Numbered from the stretch's first letter, positions 9,358-18,034 are shown. The stretch is DNA of 64,000 nt from Streptomyces clavifer (GCA_014651175.1 BMWJ01000008.1:62001-126000); one strand, 5' to 3'. The notes: generated from the letters alone by a model not told the origin. Numbers and translations: made by a program.

Positions 9358-10254
9358 ATGAGGTGCCAACATTGCGGCGGCGAACACGTGGGTCAGCTTC
9401 CGGGCATGGTCTGCCCCCGGTGCGGCTCCGTGGCGCGCTCGGCCGGCGGGAGCGGTTCCTGGGTCGCCCAGGAGACGCTGATGGGACGGATCTCCACCCT
9501 GCCCCGGCGACGGAAGGCGCTGCTGGCGGCAGGAGTCGTCGTCGCCGTGGGGAGTCTGGCGACCGGCGTGTCGCTGCTCGCCACGGGCGACGGAGGAGGC
9601 GGGAGCCCGCAGGCCGTCGGCCGGGCGGGTGCCGTGCCGGCGCCGATCGGCGGCGGGGCCCCGACCTGGATCGGCGGCGCGGACTCGCAGGGCCCGGACG
9701 ATCCGGTGCGCGAGACGACGAAGCCCCCCGAGGAGACCGCCCGTTACCGCTACGCCGTGTGGGCGGGGCCCGGCTGCACGACGGGCGACTACGTCGAGCG
9801 CGGTCGCTTCGAGAACGGCGACGCGGGCTGGTACACCGTCGATACCGGCGGTTTCACGGACCGTTCGTGCGACGGACGGTTCAGCGCGGTCCCGATGTCC
9901 GGGAGTCCGGACGAGGACCGGGGCAGCAGCGCCGTCTGGACGTGGCACCTCGGCGACGGCTTCAGCGAGTGCGCGCTGACGGTCTTCGTGCCGAGCAGTG
10001 TCCGGGACAGCGACGTCGCGGGCAGCCCCACCGTGTACCGCGTGCTGTCCGACCCGAACGACGCGGACTCCGCCTATACGGGCTTCGCGGTGCGCCAGCC
10101 CGAGCACCGGGGCACCCCGGTCGATGTGAAGAGCTACCCGGTCAAGGGCGACACCTTCGCCGTGCAGCTGATCGACCGGGGGAGGGACTGGGGCGACACG
10201 GCGCTGGTGGGCGCACACCACGCGGCTGCCCAGCTGAAGGCCTCCTGCCGCTGA
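9358..10254 (+). CDS. Zinc-ribbon single-pass membrane protein, function unknown
   Basis: A 298-residue protein with an N-terminal zinc ribbon (CQHC at 3-6 and CPRC at 19-22), a basic juxtamembrane stretch (LPRRRKALLA), one membrane helix at about 50-75 and a roughly 220-residue exterior domain. That domain has several cysteines (GCTTGDY, RSCDGRF, ECALTV, terminal SCR) that could form disulfides. The architecture suggests a cytoplasmic metal-binding sensor linked to an extracellular domain. AAGGTG lies 8 nt before the ATG. It starts 82 bp after the preceding membrane-protein gene. I do not recognise a named family. Confidence 0.7.
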   Translation: MRCQHCGGEHVGQLPGMVCPRCGSVARSAGGSGSWVAQETLMGRISTLPRRRKALLAAGVVVAVGSLATGVSLLATGDGGGGSPQAVGRAGAVPAPIGGGAPTWIGGADSQGPDDPVRETTKPPEETARYRYAVWAGPGCTTGDYVERGRFENGDAGWYTVDTGGFTDRSCDGRFSAVPMSGSPDEDRGSSAVWTWHLGDGFSECALTVFVPSSVRDSDVAGSPTVYRVLSDPNDADSAYTGFAVRQPEHRGTPVDVKSYPVKGDTFAVQLIDRGRDWGDTALVGAHHAAAQLKASCR

Positions 10255-10414
10255 CGCCCACCGATCCTCCCGCAGCGGGGGCGTGCGGCCCAGCGGATTT
10301 CGCCGGACGGCCCCGGCCGGGCCCGGCCCGCACCGGGTTGCCGGGTCGGCCGGCCGTACGCGCCCGCGCTCCCTGCTCGACCCGGACGCGAGGTGGACCG
10401 TGCATGGTCCGGCC

Positions 10415-10783
10415 ATGTCAGTGACAACGCACCGGAGCGGACCCGCGGGCGCATGGTCGGCGCAGATCACCCGGCCGCGGGGGACCCTCGCGCAGACCTT
10501 CCACTTCACGGCGGACGGCCAGGCGTTCATGGCCACCGGTGGTGCCGGTACCTGGACGGCCACCGGCCCCGGCACCTTCGCCTTCCGGATCTCCGAGCCC
10601 GTCCTCGACGAGCACGGCGACTGTGTCGCCTGGGTGGCCGTCGACCAGCAAGCCGTGCAGCACGGCGACGAGTTCACCAGCGAAGGGCTGTCCGTCGTGA
10701 CCGGAAGCGACGGACGCCTTCTGCGCGCCGTCGAGGTCTCGATCGCGGCCCGGGCGCGGCCGCGCGGACCCGGCACCGGGTGA
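10415..10783 (+). CDS. Small beta-barrel protein, allene-oxide-cyclase-like (tentative)
   Basis: A 122-residue protein without a signal peptide. The pattern GAWSAQITR, FHFTADGQAFM, GTWTATGPGTFAFRISEP and DEFTSEGLSVV matches what I know of the AOC-barrel-like (calycin-type) fold found in Streptomyces. It aligns along its whole length with the secreted protein at 12642-13178. Two in-frame starts are possible: ATG at 10415, and GTG at 10400 behind GAGGTGG. A ligand-binding or cyclase role is inference. Nearby genes encode an ABM-fold protein and an epoxide hydrolase. Confidence 0.7.
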   Translation: MSVTTHRSGPAGAWSAQITRPRGTLAQTFHFTADGQAFMATGGAGTWTATGPGTFAFRISEPVLDEHGDCVAWVAVDQQAVQHGDEFTSEGLSVVTGSDGRLLRAVEVSIAARARPRGPGTG

Positions 10784-10883
10784 CCCGGTTGCCTCCGGCC
10801 GGGGCCGGACGCACTGTCGGCGGCCTCGGCCGCGGGGACTTCCGTCCACGCGGGTCCTGGCCGCCGAGGGTGCAGCGGTGGGC

Positions 10884-11177
10884 TCAGTGCGCGACGCGTT
10901 CGAGCAGCGGCGCGTAGAGGTTCGGCTCGCTGCTGCCGAGCTTCTGCAGTGCCGTGCGGTGGACGGCGAATTCCGGCCGGCCGAGTGCGCGGCGGAAGGA
11001 CTCCTCGTCCGCCCAGTCGGCCACGTTCACATACCGGCCCGGGGCGTTCAGGTGCTTCAGCATGCGGTGCGCGACGAAGCCGGGCTGGGCGGCGAAGAAC
11101 GCCGAGGTCTCCTCGAACGCGGCCTCGAACTCGTCGATCGGCCCGGTGACTTCGAATCGGTTGATGAACGTGATCAC
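10884..11177 (-). CDS. Antibiotic biosynthesis monooxygenase (ABM) domain protein
   Basis: A 97-residue ferredoxin-like alpha+beta protein of the ABM family: VITFINRFEV opens the first strand, FFAAQPGFVAHRML the first helix and strand, and YVNVADWADEESFRRAL the second. Such proteins act as cofactor-free oxygenases on polyketides and quinones, or as heme or small-molecule binding dimers. GTG at 11177 was selected because AAGGA precedes it by 7 nt; the open frame extends 16 codons further. The gene is convergent with the beta-barrel gene and divergent from the epoxide hydrolase gene. Confidence 0.82.
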   Translation of the reverse strand: MITFINRFEVTGPIDEFEAAFEETSAFFAAQPGFVAHRMLKHLNAPGRYVNVADWADEESFRRALGRPEFAVHRTALQKLGSSEPNLYAPLLERVAH

Positions 11178-11407
11178 AGCGATTCCTTCCGGAAGGGCGG
11201 ATGTGCCGGGGTGAAGCCCGTGCACGGTCGCAGCCCGTACTGGAGTAACGGTCGAACAGCCGAGGCGCCGGGGGGCGTCCTCCCGCCGGCGGCCCGTCCC
11301 GGTGGCGTGCGGACGCCGCTTCGGGAGCTGTCCCGCGCTCGACCGGTTCTGTAGCGGCCGTCCCTAGCGTCGGAGCGAATGAATCGAGCCAGTAGGGAGG
11401 ACACGGG

Positions 11408-12529
11408 GTGAGTTCAGTCATTGAGCCCTATCGGGCGGAAATCGCGCAGGCGGATCTCGACGACCTACGCGCCCGGCTGAACAGCACACGCTGGCCGGAC
11501 CGGGAGACCGTGGACGACTGGTCCCAGGGGGCGCGGCTGGAGACCGTGCAGGAACTGTGCCGGTACTGGGCCGACGGGTACGACTGGCGGGCGACCGAGG
11601 CCCGGCTGAACGCCTTCCCGCAGTTCACCACGGAGATCGACGGGCTGCGGATCCACTTCGTGCATGTGCGCTCGCCCCACCCGGACGCCGTGCCGCTGCT
11701 CCTCACCCACGGCTGGCCCAGCTCGATCGTGGAGTACCTCGACCTGATCCAGCTGCTCACCGACCCGCCGGATCCGGCCGATGCCTTCCATGTGATCTGC
11801 CCGTCCCTGCCGGGCCACGGCTTCGGGGAGCGCCCGACCGGAACCGGCTGGACCGTACAGCGGACCGCCGAGGCGTGGGCCGCGCTGATGGCACGGCTCG
11901 GCTACGACGACTACCTGGCCCACGGCGGCGACTGGGGTTCCTGGGTCTCCGCGGCGCTCGGCAGCACCGATGCCGCGCATCTGCGGGGCATCCACCTGAC
12001 GATGCCGCTGGCCCGGCCGCCGGAGCACTCCGTCGAACTGGACGAGCGCGACCGGGCCGCCATGGCGCGGATGCAGAGCTTCGGCAAGAACCGCTCGGGA
12101 TACGCCGCCATCCAGTCCACCCGTCCGCAGGCCCTCGGCTACGGGCTCGCGGACTCGCCCGCCGGTCAACTGGCGTGGATCCTCGACCGGTTCTGGGAGT
12201 GGGTCGACCACGAGGGCGACCTCGACAAGGCCATCGGCCGTGACCGGCTGCTGGACATCGTCTCCATGTACTGGTTCACCAACACCGGTGCCTCGTCGGG
12301 TCGGCTGTTCTGGGAGAGCTTCGCGGACGAGCCGATGCGGGCGACGGACGTCCCGACGGGCTGCTCCGTCTTCCCCAAGGACGCCTGGATGCCGCGGGCC
12401 TGGGCCCGCGAGCGGTTCACCGACCTGCGTTACTGGCAGGACCTCCCGGACGGCGGCCACTTCCCGGCGCTGGAACGGCCCGAGGTACTGGCCCGCGAAC
12501 TCAGGCTGTTCAACCGCGCACTGCGCTGA
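11408..12529 (+). CDS. Epoxide hydrolase (EPHN domain plus alpha/beta hydrolase)
   Basis: A 373-residue soluble enzyme that opens epoxides to vicinal diols through a covalent ester intermediate. Residues 1-110 form the EPHN lid (IEPYRAEIAQADLDDLRARL). The core shows the oxyanion motif HGWP (101-104), nucleophile Asp175 in GGDWGSW and catalytic His351 in DGGHFPALE. A tyrosine in the MYWFTNT segment is a likely epoxide-polarising residue. Length and motif spacing are typical of microsomal-type bacterial epoxide hydrolases, so it should be active. The GTG start has AGGGAGG about 7 nt upstream. It sits between the ABM gene and the secreted barrel protein gene. Confidence 0.9.
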   Translation: MSSVIEPYRAEIAQADLDDLRARLNSTRWPDRETVDDWSQGARLETVQELCRYWADGYDWRATEARLNAFPQFTTEIDGLRIHFVHVRSPHPDAVPLLLTHGWPSSIVEYLDLIQLLTDPPDPADAFHVICPSLPGHGFGERPTGTGWTVQRTAEAWAALMARLGYDDYLAHGGDWGSWVSAALGSTDAAHLRGIHLTMPLARPPEHSVELDERDRAAMARMQSFGKNRSGYAAIQSTRPQALGYGLADSPAGQLAWILDRFWEWVDHEGDLDKAIGRDRLLDIVSMYWFTNTGASSGRLFWESFADEPMRATDVPTGCSVFPKDAWMPRAWARERFTDLRYWQDLPDGGHFPALERPEVLARELRLFNRALR

Positions 12530-12641
12530 CCGTCCCGCGCACCGCCCCGATCAATCCTGCGCCGGGCCGAACCCGCGCACCGGACCGCACCGCACCGCAC
12601 GCCGGTCCCCATGGCATCTCCATCTCTGAGAGGAACCTTCC

Positions 12642-13178
12642 ATGATCACGCGAATAGACAGGCGAGCGGACAAGCGCATCGCACACCGGGTGGGCCGTGC
12701 CTTCTGTGCCACCGCCCTGGCCGCGTCCGTAGCCCTGGCCGTGCCCGCCGTCGCCGGTGCGAGGACCGTCGACGCCGCACCCGTCGCCAAGGCCGCCGTC
12801 TCGTCCTCCACGCCCGTGGGCCGCTGGCAGGGAACTGTCGAGCACGCCAACGGATCGGGCAACATCACCCTGTCCTTCCACAGCAGCGGTCTGGTCTGCC
12901 TGGGCTCGGGTGACAGCGCGACCGGGGGCGGCCAGGGCATGGGCGTGTGGTGGCCGACCGGCACCAACACGTTCTCCTACCGCGTGCTGGAGGTCCTGCG
13001 CGAAGCGGAAGGCCCGGTGACCGGATTCGTCGACGTCAACCAGAAGGCGACGCAGAACGTGGCGAACGTCAGCAGTTCGGGCGTCTCCAAGATCTACGAC
13101 GCGCAGGGCACCTACCTCCTGTCCGCCAACGCGACCGTCACCGTCAAGCGGGTCGCCACCGCCCCCGGATCCTGCTGA
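12642..13178 (+). CDS. Secreted small beta-barrel protein, paralogue of the 10.4-kb protein
   Basis: A 178-residue protein with a signal peptide (basic start, then FCATALAASVALAVPAVAGA, cleavage likely after AGA near residue 43). The mature domain (GRWQGTVEHANGSGNITLSF, GVWWPTGTNTFSYRVLEV, ANVSSSGVSKIYDAQGTYLL) matches the cytosolic protein at 10415-10783 strand for strand, supporting a tentative AOC-like barrel assignment. GAGAGGAA lies about 9 nt before the ATG. It follows the epoxide hydrolase gene by 112 bp on the same strand and ends before a very strong terminator. Confidence 0.72.
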   Translation: MITRIDRRADKRIAHRVGRAFCATALAASVALAVPAVAGARTVDAAPVAKAAVSSSTPVGRWQGTVEHANGSGNITLSFHSSGLVCLGSGDSATGGGQGMGVWWPTGTNTFSYRVLEVLREAEGPVTGFVDVNQKATQNVANVSSSGVSKIYDAQGTYLLSANATVTVKRVATAPGSC

Positions 13179-13399
13179 ACCGGTCCGCGACCACGGCAAC
13201 CCGTACCCGGCCCGTCGTGCACCTCCGCGATACGGGCAGGGCCGCGGCGACCGCGCCCCCGGCAGGCCCGGCCATCGGGCCCGCCGGGGGCGGAGTGCTG
13301 TTCCCACCCGCCGGCAGAGACGTACGCGCGACAGACCGCAGCCGTGCCCGTACGACCGCGGGCGGACCGCGCGGCCTCGGCCGCGATCGGGCGCACGGG

Positions 13400-13460
13400 T
13401 CGGACCACTGACGGGGCGCCCGGGACGGAATCCGTCCCAGGCGCCCCGTCAGTGGTCCGA
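13400..13460. terminator. Long bidirectional hairpin between convergent genes
   Basis: Arms 13400-13429 and 13431-13460 pair along almost their whole length with one mismatch (C13421/A13439). It is one of the longest hairpins in the window and separates the rightward barrel-protein gene from the leftward hydrolase gene. Confidence 0.85.
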
Positions 13461-13502
13461 TACGCGCCGCGTGGCAGGTGTACCCGGGTCCGGCCGCCCG
13501 GA

Positions 13503-14990
13503 TCAGCCGGCGGGAACGGCCGGGCGGGCCGCGCCGGGCACCAGGGTCTCGCTGTCGGCCGGCAGGGTTCCGTCGAGGAGATAGCGGTTGACGTGCTCGT
13601 CCACCGCGCTGTTGCCCCCGAGGGCGTAGACCTCGTGGGCGCCGGAGTCGGTCACCCGGATCAGCCGGTGTCCGAGCCGCCGGGCCATCACCCGGCCGCC
13701 CTCGTGGTGGTCCAGCGGGTCGCCGTCCGCCTGCACGACGAGACCTGCCGGATATCCGGTGTGCCGGATGCGGGTGGCGGGCTCCGGCGGGGTGAACGTA
13801 CGGAAGGTGCCCACCCACGGCTGCGCCCGCATCACGCCCAGGCCGTACGGGCAGCGGTCCCGGAAGTCCCGCATGCCGGCGTGGTACTCCTCCGGGTCCG
13901 CAGGCCAGTCGGTCTCACAGGTGACCGCCTCCAGCACGGCCTCGCGGCGGGTCCCCGCGGGGCGGCCCGGACGCCACACGGACTGCCCGGACAGCAGCTC
14001 GCCGGCCTTGGCGGTGTCACCGGATCCGGCCGCGTCCGTCAGCTCCGCCACCAGGTGGCCGAGCCGGTCCCAGCGTGCGCGGTCGGCGCCGAGCGTTCCC
14101 ACGAGGGTGTCGAAGGAGGTGCGCAGCGCGATGCCGTCGGGCAGTGCGGCCAGCGCGGCGGCGGCCCGTTCCACGGATCCGATCACCGCGTCCGCACCCG
14201 TGCCCAGACGGAAGGCGGACGGCCGTTCGCCGGCCCACCGGGCCCAGGCGTCCACGTTCTCGCGGCTCGCCTCGGCCTGGGACCTGAACTGGGCGCGCCA
14301 GTCCCAGTCGGGGTGCACCGAGGAGTCCAGGACGCTGCGGTCCAGCCGGTCACCGAACATCGTGCCGTACACCGCACCCAGCAGGGTCCCGTACGCCCAG
14401 CCGACGAAGGTCAGTCTCTCCTCGCCGAGCACGGCGCGGACGAGGTCCATGTCGCGGGCGTTGTTCCGGGTGGAGACGTGCGGTCGGAGCTCGCCACCGG
14501 CCCGCAGGCAGCCCTGCTCGCGCTCACGCATGTCGTGGGCCAGCGCCTCGAAGACGGAATCCGGCGGCCGGGAGTCGAAGGGCACCGTCATCGGGCTGTC
14601 CTCGCCCTCCAGCCGGGTGGACTCACCCGTGCCGCGCGGGTCGAACCCGATCAGGTCGTACACCTCGCCGAGTGGGGTCGCCGCGGCGAGCCGGGCAGGG
14701 AGCCCGCGGCCGGTGCCGTTGTCCCCGCCCGGCCCGCCGTTCAGGGAGAGCAGAATGCCCCGGCGGCGCGCGGGAGCCGTGGCCCGGATCCGGCTCAGGG
14801 CGAGGGTGATGCGCGGGCCGTCGGGGCGCGCGTAGTCGAGGGGGGCCTCGATGGTGGCGTGCTCCAGACGTCCGCCGGGGACGTCCGCGCTCTCCACGAC
14901 GGTCCACGCGGGCCGCTGTGCCAGGAGGTCCGGTGCCGGCGGCTGCGGGACGGCCACCGGAGAATCCACAATCTCTGTCTCACAGGTCAT
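13503..14990 (-). CDS. Tripeptidyl-aminopeptidase-like alpha/beta hydrolase with Ala at the nucleophile position
   Basis: A 495-residue protein of the Streptomyces tripeptidyl aminopeptidase / proline-iminopeptidase-like group. Visible motifs are the oxyanion segment LSLNGGPGG, FDPRGTGEST, the nucleophile elbow, the acid region LVVQADGDPLDHHEGG and the histidine region DSGAHEVYALGGNS. The elbow reads VGWAYGTLLG instead of GxSYG: codon GCG at 14394-14396 puts Ala199 where serine is expected. Unless another residue substitutes, the protein should be catalytically dead. No signal peptide is evident, although family members are usually secreted. The start is ATG at 14990 with a weak RBS; the open frame extends further upstream. 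Confidence 0.82.
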   Translation of the reverse strand: MTCETEIVDSPVAVPQPPAPDLLAQRPAWTVVESADVPGGRLEHATIEAPLDYARPDGPRITLALSRIRATAPARRRGILLSLNGGPGGDNGTGRGLPARLAAATPLGEVYDLIGFDPRGTGESTRLEGEDSPMTVPFDSRPPDSVFEALAHDMREREQGCLRAGGELRPHVSTRNNARDMDLVRAVLGEERLTFVGWAYGTLLGAVYGTMFGDRLDRSVLDSSVHPDWDWRAQFRSQAEASRENVDAWARWAGERPSAFRLGTGADAVIGSVERAAAALAALPDGIALRTSFDTLVGTLGADRARWDRLGHLVAELTDAAGSGDTAKAGELLSGQSVWRPGRPAGTRREAVLEAVTCETDWPADPEEYHAGMRDFRDRCPYGLGVMRAQPWVGTFRTFTPPEPATRIRHTGYPAGLVVQADGDPLDHHEGGRVMARRLGHRLIRVTDSGAHEVYALGGNSAVDEHVNRYLLDGTLPADSETLVPGAARPAVPAG

Positions 14991-15061
14991 GGCCCCACGA
15001 TGGTCCGGTGGCCAGGAGCGGGGGTGGAGCCCGGCCTGATTCCCGAGCGGGCCTCCACTCG

Positions 15062-15107
15062 CCCCTGACCCGTCCGCCACCTGCCCCCTGACCCGTCCGC
15101 CACCTGC
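15062..15107. repeat. 23-bp tandem direct repeat (two copies)
   Basis: Two identical 23-bp units (15062-15084 and 15085-15107) lie upstream of the hydrolase gene. Weaker relatives of the CCCTGACC core continue downstream. The likely origin is replication slippage. Confidence 0.8.
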
Positions 15108-15217
15108 CCCCTGCCCGTACGCGACCGGTCCCCGACCTGCGTCCGGTGGGTCCCCGACCTGCGCCCTGACGTCCCCGAACTGCCCCGGACAGGCCGTCGG
15201 CACGACTCGCACGAGGG

Positions 15218-15268
15218 CCCGACCGGACCCGGAGCCCGTTGGTGTCCCGGGCTCCGGGTCCGGTCGGG
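15218..15268 (-). terminator. 21-bp perfect hairpin ending the winged-helix gene
   Basis: Arms 15218-15238 and 15248-15268 are fully complementary around a 9-nt loop, 49 bp past the stop of the leftward gene at 15317. Confidence 0.85.
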
Positions 15269-15316
15269 ACACCGACGGGCTCCCTGACCGCGGCCACACC
15301 GGGTGGCCCGCCCGCC

Positions 15317-16477
15317 TCAGAGGTGCTTGCCCGCCTCCACCGCCCCGAGCGTCAGCACCGGCTTCGCCTCAAGGATCTCGCCGACCCGCTGCGCCTGGGT
15401 CTCCAGCTCGTCCAGGCGGCGCTTGTCGAGTGCGGTGAACGCCTCGACCCGCAGCTCGACCTTGCGCCCCGAACGCTTCTGGTGCCAGATCCCCGCGGCG
15501 GTCCCGCCGATCGTCATCACCTGCACCGTCCCCGCCTGCCCGCTGGAGAGGGCTCGTTCCCCGGCCGGGCCGGGGAAGACCTGTTCCCTGGGATGACTGC
15601 CGACGACATAGGCATCGAAGTACGGCATCAGACGCAACTCGTGCTCCACGTAGGGCTGCTCGACCCCCGCGTCCGCGGCGAGCTGCCAGGCCGGGCTGCC
15701 CTCGACGTCGACCGGCCGCAGCTCGTCCCCCAGCGAGGTGAACAGCTCTGCCGCCCACCGGCGGGGCGCGCTCAGCCACTGCGCGAACTGCTGCGAGGTC
15801 GCGGGACCGTACGCGTGCAGGTAGTGCCGTACGACCTCGGCGAGCGCCTCCTCGGCGGGGGCCGGTCTGAAGCCGGGAAGCCAGCGGTCGGGACTCGTGT
15901 ACGTCACCTTCCGGCCCTTGTTCGGCCCGAAGCACATGGCTCCGCGGTGCCCGGCGGTGTGCAGGGCCTGCCGCCAGCGTGGCCACATCCCGGTGAAGCC
16001 GGGCACCACGAGGTCGGCGGCCCAGTCACCGAGGCGCGCGATGACCGCCTCACTCAACTCGTCGATGGTGGGCGGCTCCACGTCCCGTACCGCGTCGGCC
16101 ACCGCGGCCACCACGGCGTCGGTCTGTGCCGCGTCCATCCGGGCACGCTGGGGCATGCTCGACGAGGGTGTCGGCACGGCAGCCAGCGCTCCGGTCCACA
16201 GCGGAAGTTCGGTGGTGGGCAGCAGATGGACCGTGCCGCGCGGACCGAACGCCTTGACCAGCGTGCGGTCCTCCCAGAGGGCGTCACGCACATCCGTACG
16301 GGTGGTCCCCAGGGTCCGCAGCCCGACGGAGAGTTCCGCTGCGGACATCACCTGCGCGTGCGCCCCGCACATCGCGCCCACCACACCGGGGAGCTCCCCG
16401 GGCGGGGCGGGCCGGTCCAGCCTGTGCCGGGCCAGTCGTCGCGCGGTCACGTCCTGCCAGGTGATGCTGTCGGTCAT
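15317..16477 (-). CDS. Winged-helix HTH_42 protein, AlkZ/YcaQ-like DNA glycosylase candidate
   Basis: A 386-residue protein of the HTH_42 (formerly DUF1006) superfamily, which includes AlkZ, the azinomycin-resistance glycosylase, and YcaQ/AlkX, which unhook DNA crosslinks. Three tandem winged-helix modules are expected; RGTVHLLPTTELPLW, FTGMWPRWRQAL and the C-terminal FDAYVVGSHPREQVF are typical landmarks. At the usual catalytic Gln-x-Gln position the protein reads His40-Ala41-Gln42, the HxQ variant rather than QxQ or QxD. It could repair alkylated bases or act in self-resistance, but the neighbours are not a clear toxin cluster. The ATG has an AGGA sequence 9-12 nt upstream. Confidence 0.8.
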   Translation of the reverse strand: MTDSITWQDVTARRLARHRLDRPAPPGELPGVVGAMCGAHAQVMSAAELSVGLRTLGTTRTDVRDALWEDRTLVKAFGPRGTVHLLPTTELPLWTGALAAVPTPSSSMPQRARMDAAQTDAVVAAVADAVRDVEPPTIDELSEAVIARLGDWAADLVVPGFTGMWPRWRQALHTAGHRGAMCFGPNKGRKVTYTSPDRWLPGFRPAPAEEALAEVVRHYLHAYGPATSQQFAQWLSAPRRWAAELFTSLGDELRPVDVEGSPAWQLAADAGVEQPYVEHELRLMPYFDAYVVGSHPREQVFPGPAGERALSSGQAGTVQVMTIGGTAAGIWHQKRSGRKVELRVEAFTALDKRRLDELETQAQRVGEILEAKPVLTLGAVEAGKHL

Positions 16478-16670
16478 GGTCGGGCGTCCTCCTACGGACC
16501 AGGTCCTGCTGACGGGCCGGCACGGCCGGCACGGCCGGTCGGCCGCCCGGACCCCGAACCGGCACGACGGCCGCCGTGCGGTGGGCCCGCGCGGCGGCCG
16601 TCGGCCGAGTGCTCGTACGGCGGTGGGAAGTGTGGCAGACCGTCGGCGCGTCAGGCCTTCGAGCCGTCAG

Positions 16671-16718
16671 CACGTCGGCACGTCGGCACGTCGGCACGTC
16701 GGCATGCCGGCATGCCGG
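16671..16718. repeat. Six-copy 8-bp tandem repeat
   Basis: Four exact copies of CACGTCGG are followed by two of CATGCCGG without interruption, in the intergenic space downstream of the oxidoreductase gene. The unit CACGTCGG/CATGCCGG is partly palindromic, so the array can form alternative hairpins. Confidence 0.9.
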
Positions 16719-16743
16719 AGGGGCGGCCCTCCACGACAGCAGA

Positions 16744-17763
16744 TCAGATCTTCACGACGACGTTTCCGGTGAACTTCCCGCCGAGCAGGTCGATGAGCGC
16801 CTGCGGAGCCGCGTCGTGACCGCCCTCGACGAGCGTCTGCGGCAGCACGAAGCGGCCCTCGGCGGTCCACGCGGCGAACGCGGAGTTCCACGCCCAGATC
16901 TGCTCCGGCGTGTGGTACGTCGAGAACGGGCGGATCGAGATCTGCTTGACGATCGACGTCATCACGTCGAGCCGCGGGAAGGCTCCGATGGACTCGCCCA
17001 CCTGGCCGGCGAGCGCACCACAGAGCGCGAACCGGGCGTTCGGCGCGGCAGCCTGGACGGCCGCCTCGAACTGCTCGCCGCCCACGGTGTCGAAGAAGAC
17101 GTCGATGCCGTCCGGGGCCAGCTCGCGGAGCCGGTCGACGACCGGTCCGTCGTGGTAGTCGAAGGCCGCGTCGTAGCCGAGCGTGTTGACGAGGTACTCG
17201 ACCTTCGCCTTGCTGCCCGCGGCTCCGATGACGCGCTTGGCGCCCTGGAGCTTGGCGATCTGGCCGGCCAGCGAACCGACACCGCCCGCCGCGCCGGAGA
17301 CGAAGACGGTGTCGCCGTCCTTGACCTCGGCGATGTCCACGATGCCGTGGTAGGCGGTCACGCCCTGGGTCAGGTGGTGCAGCGGGCTGGGGAACGCAGT
17401 CGGGTCGAGCTTCCAGTGCTCACCCGCCGGGCCGACGGTGTAGGCGCGGAAGCCGCCCATGTTCTGGACGGTGTCGCCGACCGCCAGGTCCGGGCTGTTG
17501 GAGGCGACCACGGTGCCGACCCCGCCGCCCCACAGGGTCTCGCCGACCTGATAGCCGGGCATCGGAAGATTGGGCTCGGGCTTCATGAGGTCCTGCATCA
17601 CCGCGGTGAGCTGGAGGTAGTCGGTGCGCACCACCACCTCGCCTTCCGCGGGCTCGGGCACCTCCACCTCGACGACCTCGAAGGCCGCGAGGGTGAGTGC
17701 ACCGTCCGGGCGGGCGGCCAGCCGTACTTCCTTGGCCTTCGCGGGAATCTCTTCGGTGGTCAT
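16744..17763 (-). CDS. NADP-dependent MDR-family oxidoreductase (quinone/enone reductase type)
   Basis: A 339-residue medium-chain dehydrogenase/reductase without zinc-ligand cysteines, resembling leukotriene B4 dehydrogenase / curcumin reductase. Landmarks are the N-terminal GroES-like region, the Rossmann motif in VFVSGAAGGVGSLAGQIAKL, VIGAAGSKAKVEYL and the substrate-loop end NSAFAAWTAEGRFVLPQTL. It probably reduces an activated alkene or quinone with NADPH in the cytosol. ATG at 17763 is preceded by AGGAGGTCCC. It is transcribed alone, leftward, towards the octamer array. Confidence 0.88.
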   Translation of the reverse strand: MTTEEIPAKAKEVRLAARPDGALTLAAFEVVEVEVPEPAEGEVVVRTDYLQLTAVMQDLMKPEPNLPMPGYQVGETLWGGGVGTVVASNSPDLAVGDTVQNMGGFRAYTVGPAGEHWKLDPTAFPSPLHHLTQGVTAYHGIVDIAEVKDGDTVFVSGAAGGVGSLAGQIAKLQGAKRVIGAAGSKAKVEYLVNTLGYDAAFDYHDGPVVDRLRELAPDGIDVFFDTVGGEQFEAAVQAAAPNARFALCGALAGQVGESIGAFPRLDVMTSIVKQISIRPFSTYHTPEQIWAWNSAFAAWTAEGRFVLPQTLVEGGHDAAPQALIDLLGGKFTGNVVVKI

Positions 17764-17993
17764 GGGACCTCCTGGTCGAAAGTAGCTACCGGGCGAGCAT
17801 CCCTCGTCGCACTCGAATCTCACTTGACTGCTCGTGCGACCCAGCAGAACAGGCCGCGACGTGCGTTCTCAAGCGACGCTCCGGCCGTTCGAAGTCCGTC
17901 CGGATCCGATCCCCTGCGACCCGCCGCGATCATGGCCCCGAGCATGCGCAGTGCCGCGCCCCGGGAGCAGCGCACTGCGGTGACGAGGCGGTT

Positions 17994-18034
17994 CCCCGGT
18001 GACCGGGGGCGCCGGCACTCCGGGCGCCGGCATC
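17994..18034 (-). terminator. GC-rich palindromes after the small gene at 18048
   Basis: A 7-1-7 palindrome CCCCGGTGACCGGGG (17994-18008) is followed by two copies of GGGCGCCGGC separated by 5 nt, about 15-50 bp beyond the stop of the leftward small gene. Confidence 0.4.

Larger units (their letters stand above)
14991..15316. other. Intergenic region with tandem repeat and terminator
   Basis: This 326-bp gap between two leftward genes holds a 23-bp tandem duplication (15062-15107), further degenerate CCCCGACCTGC-like units to about 15190, and the hairpin at 15218-15268. No gene is visible. Confidence 0.6.
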
